Part shown: positions 8,508-15,983 of the stretch, one piece after another
Position numbering within the stretch: position 1 is the first letter of the stretch
How the letters are laid out: each line of letters starts with the position of its first letter
From: Prevotella sp.
Lineage (GTDB): Bacteria; Bacteroidota; Bacteroidia; Bacteroidales; Bacteroidaceae
Direction: 5' to 3'
Length of the DNA: 36,579 bases
Assembly (NCBI GenBank): GCA_017627765.1
Contig: JAGAGD010000034.1
Span: forward strand, 1 to 36,579
The notes under the pieces: generated by a model
Database searches by the model: none
What the model was told of the DNA's origin: nothing
The model's input: the letters and a program-made list of their open reading frames with translations, nothing else
Made by a program: the position numbers and the translations under genes

Positions 8508-8692
8508 TTTTTATATGATTACAATCTCGCTGTCTGATAATGGAGTTTCAAGCAAAAATAAATATGAAGCGTTTTGGCAAAGCTTGAAAAATAGCATATT
8601 AAAAAAAAGAGATAAGATAATTGGTGTCGAAATTTGTTTCGGTAATTAGTAATGAATTTAAAGCAAGGGAAGCAAGTCTGGATAACACAAGT

Positions 8693-9094
8693 CTATCGCT
8701 TGATTTGTGTGATGACGAGACCGATGAACAAGGCAAGGGTTACGCCGATGCTGTTAGCGGCAAAGTCGAGCCACTCGCCGCTACGACGGCCTCCAGTGCA
8801 GTAGGCTTGCAGCAGTTCTATGAGTCCGCTCATCAGTACGGGGGCGAGCCAGCCGAGAAGCATAGTTCTTGCCTTAAAGAACTTGTCAGTCAGTCTTATG
8901 CCCTGCTTGCTGTTGTGTCTTGCCCATTCCAGCCACATTATGCTGAATGTTTCGCCATACATTACGAGGTGAGTCCACTTGTCAATCATGCTTACATTGC
9001 TAAGCGGAGTTTCGGGAATGGGCATGAGGCAGAGCACCCATATTGCTGCAATAAGTACTAATGTAAAAGGATAATATCTTAGTTTGATGTGCAT
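8693..9094 (-). CDS. VanZ-like integral membrane protein
   Basis: The 133-residue protein has about four hydrophobic segments: near residues 7-25 (YYPFTLVLIAAIWVLCLMPIP), around 42-55, around 78-95 and at the C-terminus (SIGVTLALFIGLVITQI). It carries the VanZ pattern: an early P-P, DKWTHLVMYG, then SGLIELLQ and EWLDFAANSIG. Family members include the teicoplanin-resistance protein VanZ, but chromosomal VanZ-like proteins in Bacteroidetes have no established role. It is transcribed divergently from the transporter at 9196. The plus-strand 146-codon frame over the same bases has no recognisable motif and is taken as a shadow. Confidence 0.83.
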   Translation of the reverse strand: MHIKLRYYPFTLVLIAAIWVLCLMPIPETPLSNVSMIDKWTHLVMYGETFSIMWLEWARHNSKQGIRLTDKFFKARTMLLGWLAPVLMSGLIELLQAYCTGGRRSGEWLDFAANSIGVTLALFIGLVITQIKR

Positions 9095-9116
9095 AAATTC
9101 AAAAATTATTATATAT

Positions 9117-9162
9117 TTTGCGGCAAAAGTAAGAAATTATCATTAAATTTGCAGCAAAAGTA
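9117..9162. promoter_or_regulatory. Divergent promoter region with twin palindromes
   Basis: Plus strand: TTTG (9117-9120) and TAAATTTG (9144-9151), spacing 23 bp, could drive the transporter. Minus strand: TACTTTTG elements read from 9131 to 9124 and again from 9162 to 9155 and could drive the vanZ-like gene. Embedded are two related palindromes, TTTTGC-G-GCAAAA (9116-9128) and TTTGC-A-GCAAA (9148-9158), each followed by AGTA, about 31 bp apart. Confidence 0.5.
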
Positions 9163-9195
9163 GGAGTTTTTTGAAGAAAAAACAAAAGCAATACT

Positions 9196-10557
9196 ATGAG
9201 TCAGACAAATAGAGCAACCTTCGGGACTAAACTCGGAGTGATTTTGGCTACAGCTGGTTCGGCTGTAGGTTTAGGTAATGTGTGGCGTTTTCCTTATATG
9301 ACAGGTGAGAACGGCGGTGCAGTTTTCATCATTGTTTATATAGCCTGCGTGCTGTTGCTCGGCATTCCTTGCATGATTAGCGAATTCATAATCGGCAGAC
9401 ATGGGGCTGCAAACTCGGCGCGAGCCTATAGCAAGATGGCTAATGGTTCGGCATGGAAGATGATTGGCTACATTGGAGTGATTACTGGATTTATCATTAC
9501 GGGCTACTATGCTGTTGTGTCGGGCTGGTGTCTGCAATACATATTCGGCACGCTGGCAGGAAAGATGAGCGGAGACGCTGCTTATTATCAAACATATTTT
9601 GCCGACTTCTCTGCAAGTGCATGGAAACCAATATTGTGGGCTGTTGTCTTTCTTTTTGCTACTCATTTCATTATTACTAAAGGTGTAGAGAAAGGCATTG
9701 AGCGTGCTTCAAAACTGATGATGCCAACGCTTTTCGTGCTGCTCGTCATCATTGTTGTTGCTTCTTGCATGCTGCCAGGTGCTTCTAAAGGTATTAGTTA
9801 TCTGCTTAAGCCCGATTTCTCTGAACTCAACAAGGATGTATTTCTCGGGGCATTAGGTCAGTCGTTCTATTCTCTGAGCATCGGAATGGGCTGTATCTGC
9901 ACCTATGCAAGCTATTTCTCGCGCGAAACAAATCTCACCAAGTCTGCCGTTCAGATTAGTGTGATTGACTCATTGATAGCCATACTTGCAGGTTTGATGA
10001 TTTTTCCTGCAGCTTTCTCAGTAGGAGTTCAGCCCGATAGTGGTCCTTCGCTTATATTCATCACACTGCCAAATGTTTTTGGTGAGGCTTTCGGAAGCGT
10101 TCCAGGACTTGCCTTTGTTGTGTCGCTGCTGTTCTATGTTCTCTTGTCTTTGGCTGCTCTCACTTCGCTTATCTCGTTGCATGAGGTCTCAACGGCTTTC
10201 TTCCACGAAGAGCTTAAAATTTCGAGGAGCAAGGGAGCATGGATTGTTACCATAGGGTGTTCTGTCATAGCTGCTTTCTGTGCATTGTCGTTTGGTGGCC
10301 GAGAATCGCTAAGTTTGTTTGGAAAATCGTTATTCGACGGTGCCGACTTCCTCACAGGACAAATACTCCTGCCTGTAGGCGGACTGCTTACGAGCCTGTT
10401 TATAGGATGGTATGTGCCTAAACAAATCTGCCGTGACGAGTTCACTAACAACGGAACGCTGCGCGGTTCGCTTTTCAGCGTATGGCTATTCTGTGTCAGA
10501 TTTGTATGTCCTATAAGCATAGTTGCAATATTCCTGCATCAGTTTGGAGTAATCTGA
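9196..10557 (+). CDS. Sodium-dependent neurotransmitter:sodium symporter (NSS/SNF family)
   Basis: This 453-residue inner-membrane protein begins with the family hallmark helix 1: LATAGSAVGLGNVWRFPY (from residue 18), followed by NGGAVFIIVY and GIPCMISEFIIGR. The unwound helix-1 segment AVGLGN contributes the Na+ and substrate sites in LeuT-type transporters. About 11-12 hydrophobic helices are evident, including a SIGMGCICTYASYFSR segment in the helix-6/7 region. Members import amino acids or related amines with Na+, and the substrate cannot be predicted here. Length is normal for bacterial NSS proteins. The downstream DUF4252-like gene begins 63 bp later, but I see no functional reason to link them. 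Confidence 0.92.
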   Translation: MSQTNRATFGTKLGVILATAGSAVGLGNVWRFPYMTGENGGAVFIIVYIACVLLLGIPCMISEFIIGRHGAANSARAYSKMANGSAWKMIGYIGVITGFIITGYYAVVSGWCLQYIFGTLAGKMSGDAAYYQTYFADFSASAWKPILWAVVFLFATHFIITKGVEKGIERASKLMMPTLFVLLVIIVVASCMLPGASKGISYLLKPDFSELNKDVFLGALGQSFYSLSIGMGCICTYASYFSRETNLTKSAVQISVIDSLIAILAGLMIFPAAFSVGVQPDSGPSLIFITLPNVFGEAFGSVPGLAFVVSLLFYVLLSLAALTSLISLHEVSTAFFHEELKISRSKGAWIVTIGCSVIAAFCALSFGGRESLSLFGKSLFDGADFLTGQILLPVGGLLTSLFIGWYVPKQICRDEFTNNGTLRGSLFSVWLFCVRFVCPISIVAIFLHQFGVI

Positions 10558-10620
10558 TTTTTAGTTTATTGCTGAATAGTTCATAAGACATAGTTATTTA
10601 ATAATCATATAAAGACAAAA

Positions 10621-11082
10621 ATGAAAAAGATTTTATTGACATTTGCATTCCTGCTGACAGCATTTGCAGGTTTTGCGCAGACTGCTAACGATATTGTTGG
10701 CGAGTTTAAGAACGAAAAAGACGTAGAGGTTCAAGTTGTTCCTAAGATGATGATTCAGATGGGAATGGCTCAGTCGCCAGACGAGAAGGCTAAGTCGCTT
10801 GCTAAGAAGATAGAAGGTATGACTGTGATGTCGCTCAGTAAGGCTTCTGATGATGTTAAGGCAAATTTCTTAGCTAAGGCAGCCAAACTGACTGAGGCTG
10901 GCTATGAGAAGGAAGAAGAAATCGAAGAAAGCGGTGTGAAGGTTAAGACTTTAATCAAGACCGAAGATGATGTTGTTAAGGAACTTGTCAACATTGTTGA
11001 GGCAAATGGCGAGACTGTCTTCATCCTCATGACTGGCAAGTTCAGCAAAGACGACTTAGACGCCCTCAAAAACAATATGTAA
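10621..11082 (+). CDS. Small exported DUF4252-like protein
   Basis: The 153-residue product has a clear signal peptide (MKKILLTFAFLLTAFAGFAQ) and a charged, lysine- and glutamate-rich mature part with no membrane segment. The pattern of an N-terminal helix, GMTVMSLSKASDDVK, a central EEIEESGVKVKTLIKTEDD and a C-terminal GETVFILMTGKFSKDDLDAL resembles the Bacteroidetes DUF4252 family from memory. The last phrase suggests a beta-strand followed by a helix. No function is known to me. It shares a bidirectional terminator with the convergent porin gene. Confidence 0.75.
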   Translation: MKKILLTFAFLLTAFAGFAQTANDIVGEFKNEKDVEVQVVPKMMIQMGMAQSPDEKAKSLAKKIEGMTVMSLSKASDDVKANFLAKAAKLTEAGYEKEEEIEESGVKVKTLIKTEDDVVKELVNIVEANGETVFILMTGKFSKDDLDALKNNM

Positions 11083-11104
11083 GATAGAGTAATTTATAAA
11101 CAAA

Positions 11105-11150
11105 CAAAAAAACGTAGAAGGTTATTGTCTTAACTTTCTACGTTTTTTTT
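11105..11150. terminator. Bidirectional terminator between convergent genes
   Basis: A stem built on ACGTAGAA (11112-11119) and TTCTACGT (11136-11143), extended by GTTA/TAAC with one mismatch and a 6-nt loop, is flanked by A-runs on the left and T-runs on the right. It can act for the DUF4252-like gene (+) and for the porin (-). Confidence 0.88.
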
Positions 11151-11212
11151 GTGTATGCTTTTGCAAATTCTTTTATTGTCTGCGCTTTGCTTATGTATGC
11201 TATAAATGCCTG

Positions 11213-12364
11213 CTACAACTTAAATTGCAGACGGGTCTCAATTAGAGAAACCTTATTGTCTTCAAATCCTGCACGATGGCGGGCTGTAGTAATGCTGCCT
11301 CTGACGCGCCAGATAACATAGTTGTTGACATAATAGTTGAAACAAAGCGAATAGTCATTAACTATTCCGCCGCGAATGTCAGTCTTCTGCGAGTTAAGGT
11401 CGGAGTAACTATAGCCTAAGCACAGTTCCATTGTGCCGCCTTTAGGAATGGTTGTGTTGCAGTATTCATCGTTGTGGGTGTAGTCGCCTCCGCGCAAGAC
11501 GGTGCGAATCATACCGTAAGCACCAGAAGCATGATAGGCAGGCAGCGCGTTTCTGCGGTTAACCTGATTGAAATAATACTGACCCTCGAAGCACCATCGC
11601 TTGTAGGCAACTGTCAGTTCGGGGGTGAACTCAGCCATGAGGCGTGCATCTGTTATCATTGCTTTCTGTGCTGCAACCTGCGATACACGAGTAGGATAAG
11701 TGCTTGTGAGCGTAATCATGCGATGACTCAGTTCGTTGTCTTTGTTGTATTGCGGAGTCTGCAAACCGCCAGACACTCCCACTGCCACAAAGCGGCCAGC
11801 CTCGTTAATGGGCAGATAGACCAGTCTGGTCACAGCACCTACACCCTGATTGCCGTTGTCGTTGCCGCTTCTTACCATCGACTCTTTCTCATTAAAGAAG
11901 CAAAGCGAACCGAAGTAGCGGCTGTCGTGATGGACATACTCAACGCCAAGCATGTAGTTGTGGGCAAGTGCAAGATTGCATCTCGGTTCCTCCATGCCTG
12001 TTCTCATCGAACTGCTATAAGAAGAGTTGAGTCCGTAGTGAGTTACAAAGTAGCCAGCACGGATGAAGTCCTTGCTTGTCAGTTCCTTTCGGATATACAT
12101 ATCCATAGGAGTAACTTTGCCATACTGCATGCCAGCCTCGAAAACTGCCGACCAATCTCCGTATTTTGCAGCAACACCGATGCGTATGTCGGGTATTGCG
12201 AAACCGTCGTTCAGGTCTTCCTCTTCTTTGCCAGCATCAATGAGTGCACCGTCCATGAGCAGTCTTGCTATGGGGCGCACTTCCAACTTAGGCTGCTCTT
12301 GAGCAAAAGTCGCAACAATGCCCATGAGCATTATTGCGACCGAAAGTATTCGTTTTCTGTTCAT
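11213..12364 (-). CDS. OprO/OprP-like outer-membrane porin
   Basis: The 383-residue protein has a signal peptide (MNRKRILSVAIMLMGIVATFAQ) and then the amphipathic, aromatic-rich strand pattern of a trimeric porin. Motifs such as VRPIARLLMDGALI, GFAIPDIRIGVAAKYGDWSAVFEAGMQYGKV and DMYIRKEL match the start of phosphate-selective porin-like barrels, and the final strand ends LIETRLQFKL. It would sit in the outer membrane. Anion or phosphate selectivity is not proven by sequence. It lies 85 bp downstream of korB on the same strand. It has a rare strong Shine-Dalgarno sequence (see 12365-12391). The plus-strand 317-codon frame over it is a shadow. Confidence 0.8.
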   Translation of the reverse strand: MNRKRILSVAIMLMGIVATFAQEQPKLEVRPIARLLMDGALIDAGKEEEDLNDGFAIPDIRIGVAAKYGDWSAVFEAGMQYGKVTPMDMYIRKELTSKDFIRAGYFVTHYGLNSSYSSSMRTGMEEPRCNLALAHNYMLGVEYVHHDSRYFGSLCFFNEKESMVRSGNDNGNQGVGAVTRLVYLPINEAGRFVAVGVSGGLQTPQYNKDNELSHRMITLTSTYPTRVSQVAAQKAMITDARLMAEFTPELTVAYKRWCFEGQYYFNQVNRRNALPAYHASGAYGMIRTVLRGGDYTHNDEYCNTTIPKGGTMELCLGYSYSDLNSQKTDIRGGIVNDYSLCFNYYVNNYVIWRVRGSITTARHRAGFEDNKVSLIETRLQFKL

Positions 12365-12391
12365 AAAGGATATATCCTCCTTTCAAAGGGG
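12365..12391 (-). promoter_or_regulatory. Strong Shine-Dalgarno in mutually exclusive hairpins before the porin
   Basis: Read on the minus strand, CCCCTTTG is followed by AAAGGAGG, an ATATATCCTTT spacer and then ATG. AAAGGAGG matches the anti-SD of 16S rRNA with about 11 nt to the start. It can pair with CCTTT upstream, or its AAAGGA can pair with TCCTTT downstream. Most genes in this window lack any SD. Confidence 0.5.
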
Positions 12392-12449
12392 TTATTAAGT
12401 TATTGTCTTTCGTTTTATAATCCCTAATCCTTCATCAGTAGCGATTTCT

Positions 12450-13457
12450 TTACTTCACTTCCCAGATGTCGTTAGTCTCAAGAAGTTCGGTAAAGTTATG
12501 ATAGTTCTTCTTTGCCTTTACCTCCTCTATCTGGTTCCAGATTGCTTCATTGTAGGTTGGTGATGGCACATCTCTGATTACGCCTAAAGCCACAGGGAAA
12601 CCTTCAGAAGTGTCCATCAGTGCAAGTTTCATCTGCAATGTGTTGTCTTCGCAGTGAGCATCGTGAACGAGAACATCGTCGATAGTCCATCCGCCTTCGC
12701 CTATAGTTACCACCTTAAGGTTGAAACCATCGCGCACAATACCCTTCTCGTTGTTTTCGCCAAAGACAAGTTTCTTGCCATGTTCAACGTAGATGGCATT
12801 CTTCTTGCGGTTCTCTTTATTATATATAGGATCGTAAACGCCGTTGTTGAATATCACGCAGTTCTGCAAAATCTCGCAAACGGCAGCACCTTTATGATGG
12901 TATGCAGCCTTGAGAATGTCTACTGTCTCTGGACCGTCGGTAGCAACTGAACGTGCAAAGAATCGTCCGCGTGCGCCAAAGCAAAGTTCGGCAGGGCGGA
13001 ACGGGTCTTCAACAGTTCCGTAAGGACTTGACTTCGACACGAAACCGCGAGGCGAAGTAGGAGAATACTGTCCCTTAGTCAGACCGTAGATTCTGTTGTT
13101 AAGCAGAATCATGTTGAGGTCGATGTTGCGTCGCATTGCGTGAATGAAGTGGTTACCGCCGATAGCCAGTCCGTCGCCATCACCTGAAATCTGCCATACG
13201 GTCAGGTCTGGGTTGGCTACTTTAGTTCCAGTTGCAATAGCTGCAGCACGTCCGTGAATGGTCTGCATTGCGTAGGTGTTGACATAATAAGGCAGACGGC
13301 TTGAACAACCGATACCCGAAATTACTGCCATGTCGTGTGGAGCAACTCCAACTTCAGCCATAGCCTTATGGAGAGAAGCGAGGAAGAAGTGGTCGCCACA
13401 TCCTGGACACCAACGAGGTTGGCTCTTTTTATAGTCTTGAGCTGTATATGTTGTCAT
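12450..13457 (-). CDS. korB: 2-oxoglutarate (2-oxoacid):ferredoxin oxidoreductase, beta subunit
   Basis: The 335-residue subunit binds thiamine diphosphate: WCPGCGDHFF at residues 16-25, then SGIGCSSRLPYY, ISGDGDG (90-96) and LNNRIYGLTKGQ (119-130) form the TPP/Mg2+ pocket. With the alpha/gamma subunit it would oxidatively decarboxylate a 2-oxoacid to the acyl-CoA with reduction of ferredoxin, or run reductively in CO2 fixation. The TSPRGFVSK segment is typical of KorB-type 2-oxoacid enzymes, which favours 2-oxoglutarate, although isobutyrate- or pyruvate-type substrates cannot be excluded. It follows korA by 14 bp and is surely cotranscribed. Confidence 0.93.
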   Translation of the reverse strand: MTTYTAQDYKKSQPRWCPGCGDHFFLASLHKAMAEVGVAPHDMAVISGIGCSSRLPYYVNTYAMQTIHGRAAAIATGTKVANPDLTVWQISGDGDGLAIGGNHFIHAMRRNIDLNMILLNNRIYGLTKGQYSPTSPRGFVSKSSPYGTVEDPFRPAELCFGARGRFFARSVATDGPETVDILKAAYHHKGAAVCEILQNCVIFNNGVYDPIYNKENRKKNAIYVEHGKKLVFGENNEKGIVRDGFNLKVVTIGEGGWTIDDVLVHDAHCEDNTLQMKLALMDTSEGFPVALGVIRDVPSPTYNEAIWNQIEEVKAKKNYHNFTELLETNDIWEVK

Positions 13458-13471
13458 GATGTTTCTTCTTT

Positions 13472-15322
13472 TTATTTGTTTAGAATTTCCTTAAATGCTT
13501 CAACGAGGTCAGTGATAACAAATGGTTGACCTTTTACTTCGTTATACTGATATGGAACAAATCCATTGACACGAGCACGCAAATAGGCAGCAAGCTGACC
13601 TAAGTTTTGTTCTGCAACAACCACTTTCTTATATTTCATCAGCACTTCGGCTGTGTTCTTTGGCAGTGGGTTGATGAAAGAGAAGTGAGTCTGTGCCACT
13701 TTATATCCTTGCTCGCGCATCTCTTCCATTGCAGAGAACAGATGTCCGTAGGTTCCTCCGAAGCCTACGATAAGTAAGTCAGCATCGTCTTTGTCTCCCA
13801 TAACCTCAAGGTCGGGAACTGGAATGTTGGCAACTTTCTCTGCTCTCAGACGACACATTTCGTCGTGGTTTTGTGGGTCGGTAGATATTGCTCCAGTCTT
13901 TCCGTCTTTCTCCAGACCTCCCAATATGTGTGTGAAGCCTTCCTGTCCAGGAATAGCCCAGAAGCGAGCCTTTGTCTTTTCGTCGCGCTGATAAGGTGTA
14001 TAGTTGCCTTTCATGTCGGGAGTTGCATAGTGAGGTTTAATCTCAGGCAACTTATTTATGTCTGGCAGACGCCATGCAGCCGAGCCATTAGCAACGAAAG
14101 CGTCGGTAAGAAGAATTACAGGTGTCAGATGTTCGAGTGCTATCTTGGCTGCTGCATAAACAGAGTCGAAGCAGTTTGTTGGACTTGTAGCTGCAATGAC
14201 TGGCATCGGGCTTTCTCCATTTCTTCCGTAAAGAGCCTGAAGCAAGTCGGTCTGCTCGCTCTTTGTTGGCAAGCCTGTTGACGGACCTCCACGCTGAACA
14301 TCTATTATGACGAGTGGAAGCTCATCCATTACGGCTAAGTTCATAGCCTCGCTTTTCAGGCAAAGACCAGGACCAGACGTGCTTGTCGCTGCAAGTGCTC
14401 CTGCAAACGAAGCACCTATTGCGCTTGCACAGCCAGAAATCTCGTCTTCACACTGAACGGTAATGATTCCGAGTGACTTATGTTTAGAAAGCTCATGAAG
14501 AATATCTGTGGCAGGAGTGATAGGATAAGAACCCAAGTAGAGTTTCAAACCAGACTTCTCAGCAGCTGCTATCAGACCGTAGGCTGTCGCTTTGTTGCCA
14601 GTGATATCCATGTAGCGGCCTGTAGTCTTGTGCTTTGATTCAATACGATATGTGGCAGGTACACTTGCGTGGATGTTGTGTCCATGATAGTATCCGGCAC
14701 GAACCACCTTAATATTATTCTTAGCCAGTTCAGGTTTCTTTGCAAACTTATCGTTAAGGAAGTTCTCAACCAGCTTGATGTCGCGATGGAAGAGCCAGCA
14801 AACGAGTCCGAGGGCAAACATGTTTCGGCATTTAAGAATGGCTTTGTTGTCCATGCCGCTGTCGGCAAGACAGTCTTTCACCATCTTCGTAATAGGGCTT
14901 GCAACGACGCGGTCGCTGTCTATACCCATCTCAGCAAGATAGTCGTCTGTCTTAAACTCAGCCTTCTTAAGGTCGTTTGGACCGAAAGAGTCGGTGTCAA
15001 TGATTATTGTTGCATGACGCTTAGCATACTGATACTGTGTCTTCAGGGCTGCTGCATTCATGGCAACAAGCACGTCACATTGGTCGCCAGGAGTATATAC
15101 GTTTCCTTCGCCGATGTGAACTTGAAAACCACTGACGCCAGTTAGCGAACCTTGCGGGGCTCTGATGTCAGCAGGATAGTCAGGGAAAGTAGAAATACCA
15201 TTGCCGACAATAGCCGACACTGTTGAGAAAATGTTTCCGGCAAGCTGCATGCCGTCGCCCGAGTCGCCCGAGAATCTTACAACGACTTGGTCTAAACTTT
15301 TCACTTCTAATTCTTCAGCCAT
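13472..15322 (-). CDS. korA: 2-oxoglutarate (2-oxoacid):ferredoxin oxidoreductase, fused gamma-alpha subunit
   Basis: The 616-residue polypeptide joins two domains that are separate in some archaeal enzymes. The N-terminal gamma domain (about residues 10-190) has RFSGDSGDGMQLAGNI and DYPADIRAPQG. The alpha domain (from about 245) has YLGSYPITPATDILH, the acid-rich QCEDEISGCASAIGASFAGA and STSGPGLCLKSEA. No ferredoxin-like CxxCxxC cluster domain is seen, so this is the two-subunit KorAB type that uses external ferredoxin. In anaerobic Bacteroidales this enzyme joins 2-oxoglutarate and succinyl-CoA in the incomplete TCA cycle. ATG 15322 is preceded by an A/T-rich leader. No consensus promoter is clear in 15323-15400. 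Confidence 0.93.
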   Translation of the reverse strand: MAEELEVKSLDQVVVRFSGDSGDGMQLAGNIFSTVSAIVGNGISTFPDYPADIRAPQGSLTGVSGFQVHIGEGNVYTPGDQCDVLVAMNAAALKTQYQYAKRHATIIIDTDSFGPNDLKKAEFKTDDYLAEMGIDSDRVVASPITKMVKDCLADSGMDNKAILKCRNMFALGLVCWLFHRDIKLVENFLNDKFAKKPELAKNNIKVVRAGYYHGHNIHASVPATYRIESKHKTTGRYMDITGNKATAYGLIAAAEKSGLKLYLGSYPITPATDILHELSKHKSLGIITVQCEDEISGCASAIGASFAGALAATSTSGPGLCLKSEAMNLAVMDELPLVIIDVQRGGPSTGLPTKSEQTDLLQALYGRNGESPMPVIAATSPTNCFDSVYAAAKIALEHLTPVILLTDAFVANGSAAWRLPDINKLPEIKPHYATPDMKGNYTPYQRDEKTKARFWAIPGQEGFTHILGGLEKDGKTGAISTDPQNHDEMCRLRAEKVANIPVPDLEVMGDKDDADLLIVGFGGTYGHLFSAMEEMREQGYKVAQTHFSFINPLPKNTAEVLMKYKKVVVAEQNLGQLAAYLRARVNGFVPYQYNEVKGQPFVITDLVEAFKEILNK

Positions 15323-15402
15323 AATTTAGTTGCGCTTTTTTATAATTATTAATTTACTATATTTGAATTGATTATTTTTTTAGTTGACAAACACTAATTT
15401 AG

Positions 15403-15496
15403 TGCATAGTTCATAGTGCATAGTGCATAGTTTTTCTGTTGCCGAGTAAACAATAACTCACAACTCAACACTCACAACTCAGCACTCATAACTCAC
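15403..15496. repeat. Two heptamer microsatellites in the korA-rnhA gap
   Basis: Array 1 (15403-15430) has four units: TGCATAG, TTCATAG, TGCATAG, TGCATAG. Array 2 (15455-15496) has six units in exact 7-bp phase: AACTCAC, AACTCAA, CACTCAC, AACTCAG, CACTCAT, AACTCAC. The families match, in reverse complement, the arrays at 4341-4368 and 358-392. No gene lies in this 182-bp gap, and array 2 ends 8 bp from the 3' end of rnhA. Confidence 0.85.
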
Positions 15497-15504
15497 AACC
15501 ACTC

Positions 15505-15978
15505 TCAATGTTTCCTCCCGAAGTCAGCAGGAATCTCGCCCCATTTCTGAGTGTCCCACTTCTCTATCGGAGCAGTTACAGGGTTTGTTAGCAGCCATTT
15601 CTCTGCCCTTGCTATTATCTGGAAGAGCTGTTCGGTCTGCGCATTTCTTTGCAGAGTAGTCTTGCAGTGCTTTTTCTTCAGCCAAGTCAGAGCATTGTTT
15701 GAGTCGGTGTAGACGGTTTTTCCTGCTATTCCTTTCTGCTTCATGAGAGCCAAAGCGTGGACAACAGCAAGAAACTCGCCAATGTTATTTGTTCCGTAAA
15801 TCGGTCCGAAACGAAAAACCTCCGCACCCGTTGCCAAGTCTATAGCCCTGTATTCCATCGGTCCTGGATTGCCGCTGCATGCTGCATCCACAGCCCAAGC
15901 ATCTGCTTTTACTTCAATAGGCAGCGGCAACACCGTGTCATTGCGATAGTCGGGTGGGTTTACGATGTTTTCAGACAT
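15505..15978 (-). CDS. rnhA: Ribonuclease HI
   Basis: This 157-residue enzyme cleaves the RNA strand of RNA:DNA hybrids, removing primers and R-loops. The four metal-binding acids are visible: D31 in VDAACSGNPGP, E68 in NNIGEFLAVVHAL, D92 in YTDSNNALTWLKKK and D152 in IPADFGRKH. A 25-residue N-terminal extension precedes the first strand. The gene starts 5 bp after the stop codon of argS on the same strand, which indicates an argS-rnhA operon. Because the catalytic set is complete, activity is expected. This is the short Bacteroidetes form without an N-terminal hybrid-binding (caulimovirus-type) domain. Confidence 0.9.
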   Translation of the reverse strand: MSENIVNPPDYRNDTVLPLPIEVKADAWAVDAACSGNPGPMEYRAIDLATGAEVFRFGPIYGTNNIGEFLAVVHALALMKQKGIAGKTVYTDSNNALTWLKKKHCKTTLQRNAQTEQLFQIIARAEKWLLTNPVTAPIEKWDTQKWGEIPADFGRKH

Positions 15979-15983
15979 GACGA

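Noticed and set aside
8621-9061. 146-codon plus-strand ORF over the vanZ-like gene
   Set aside because: The minus-strand frame has membrane segments and family motifs; this frame has none.
11474-12427. 317-codon plus-strand ORF over the porin
   Set aside because: It is antisense to a protein with a signal peptide and barrel pattern and shows no motif of its own.
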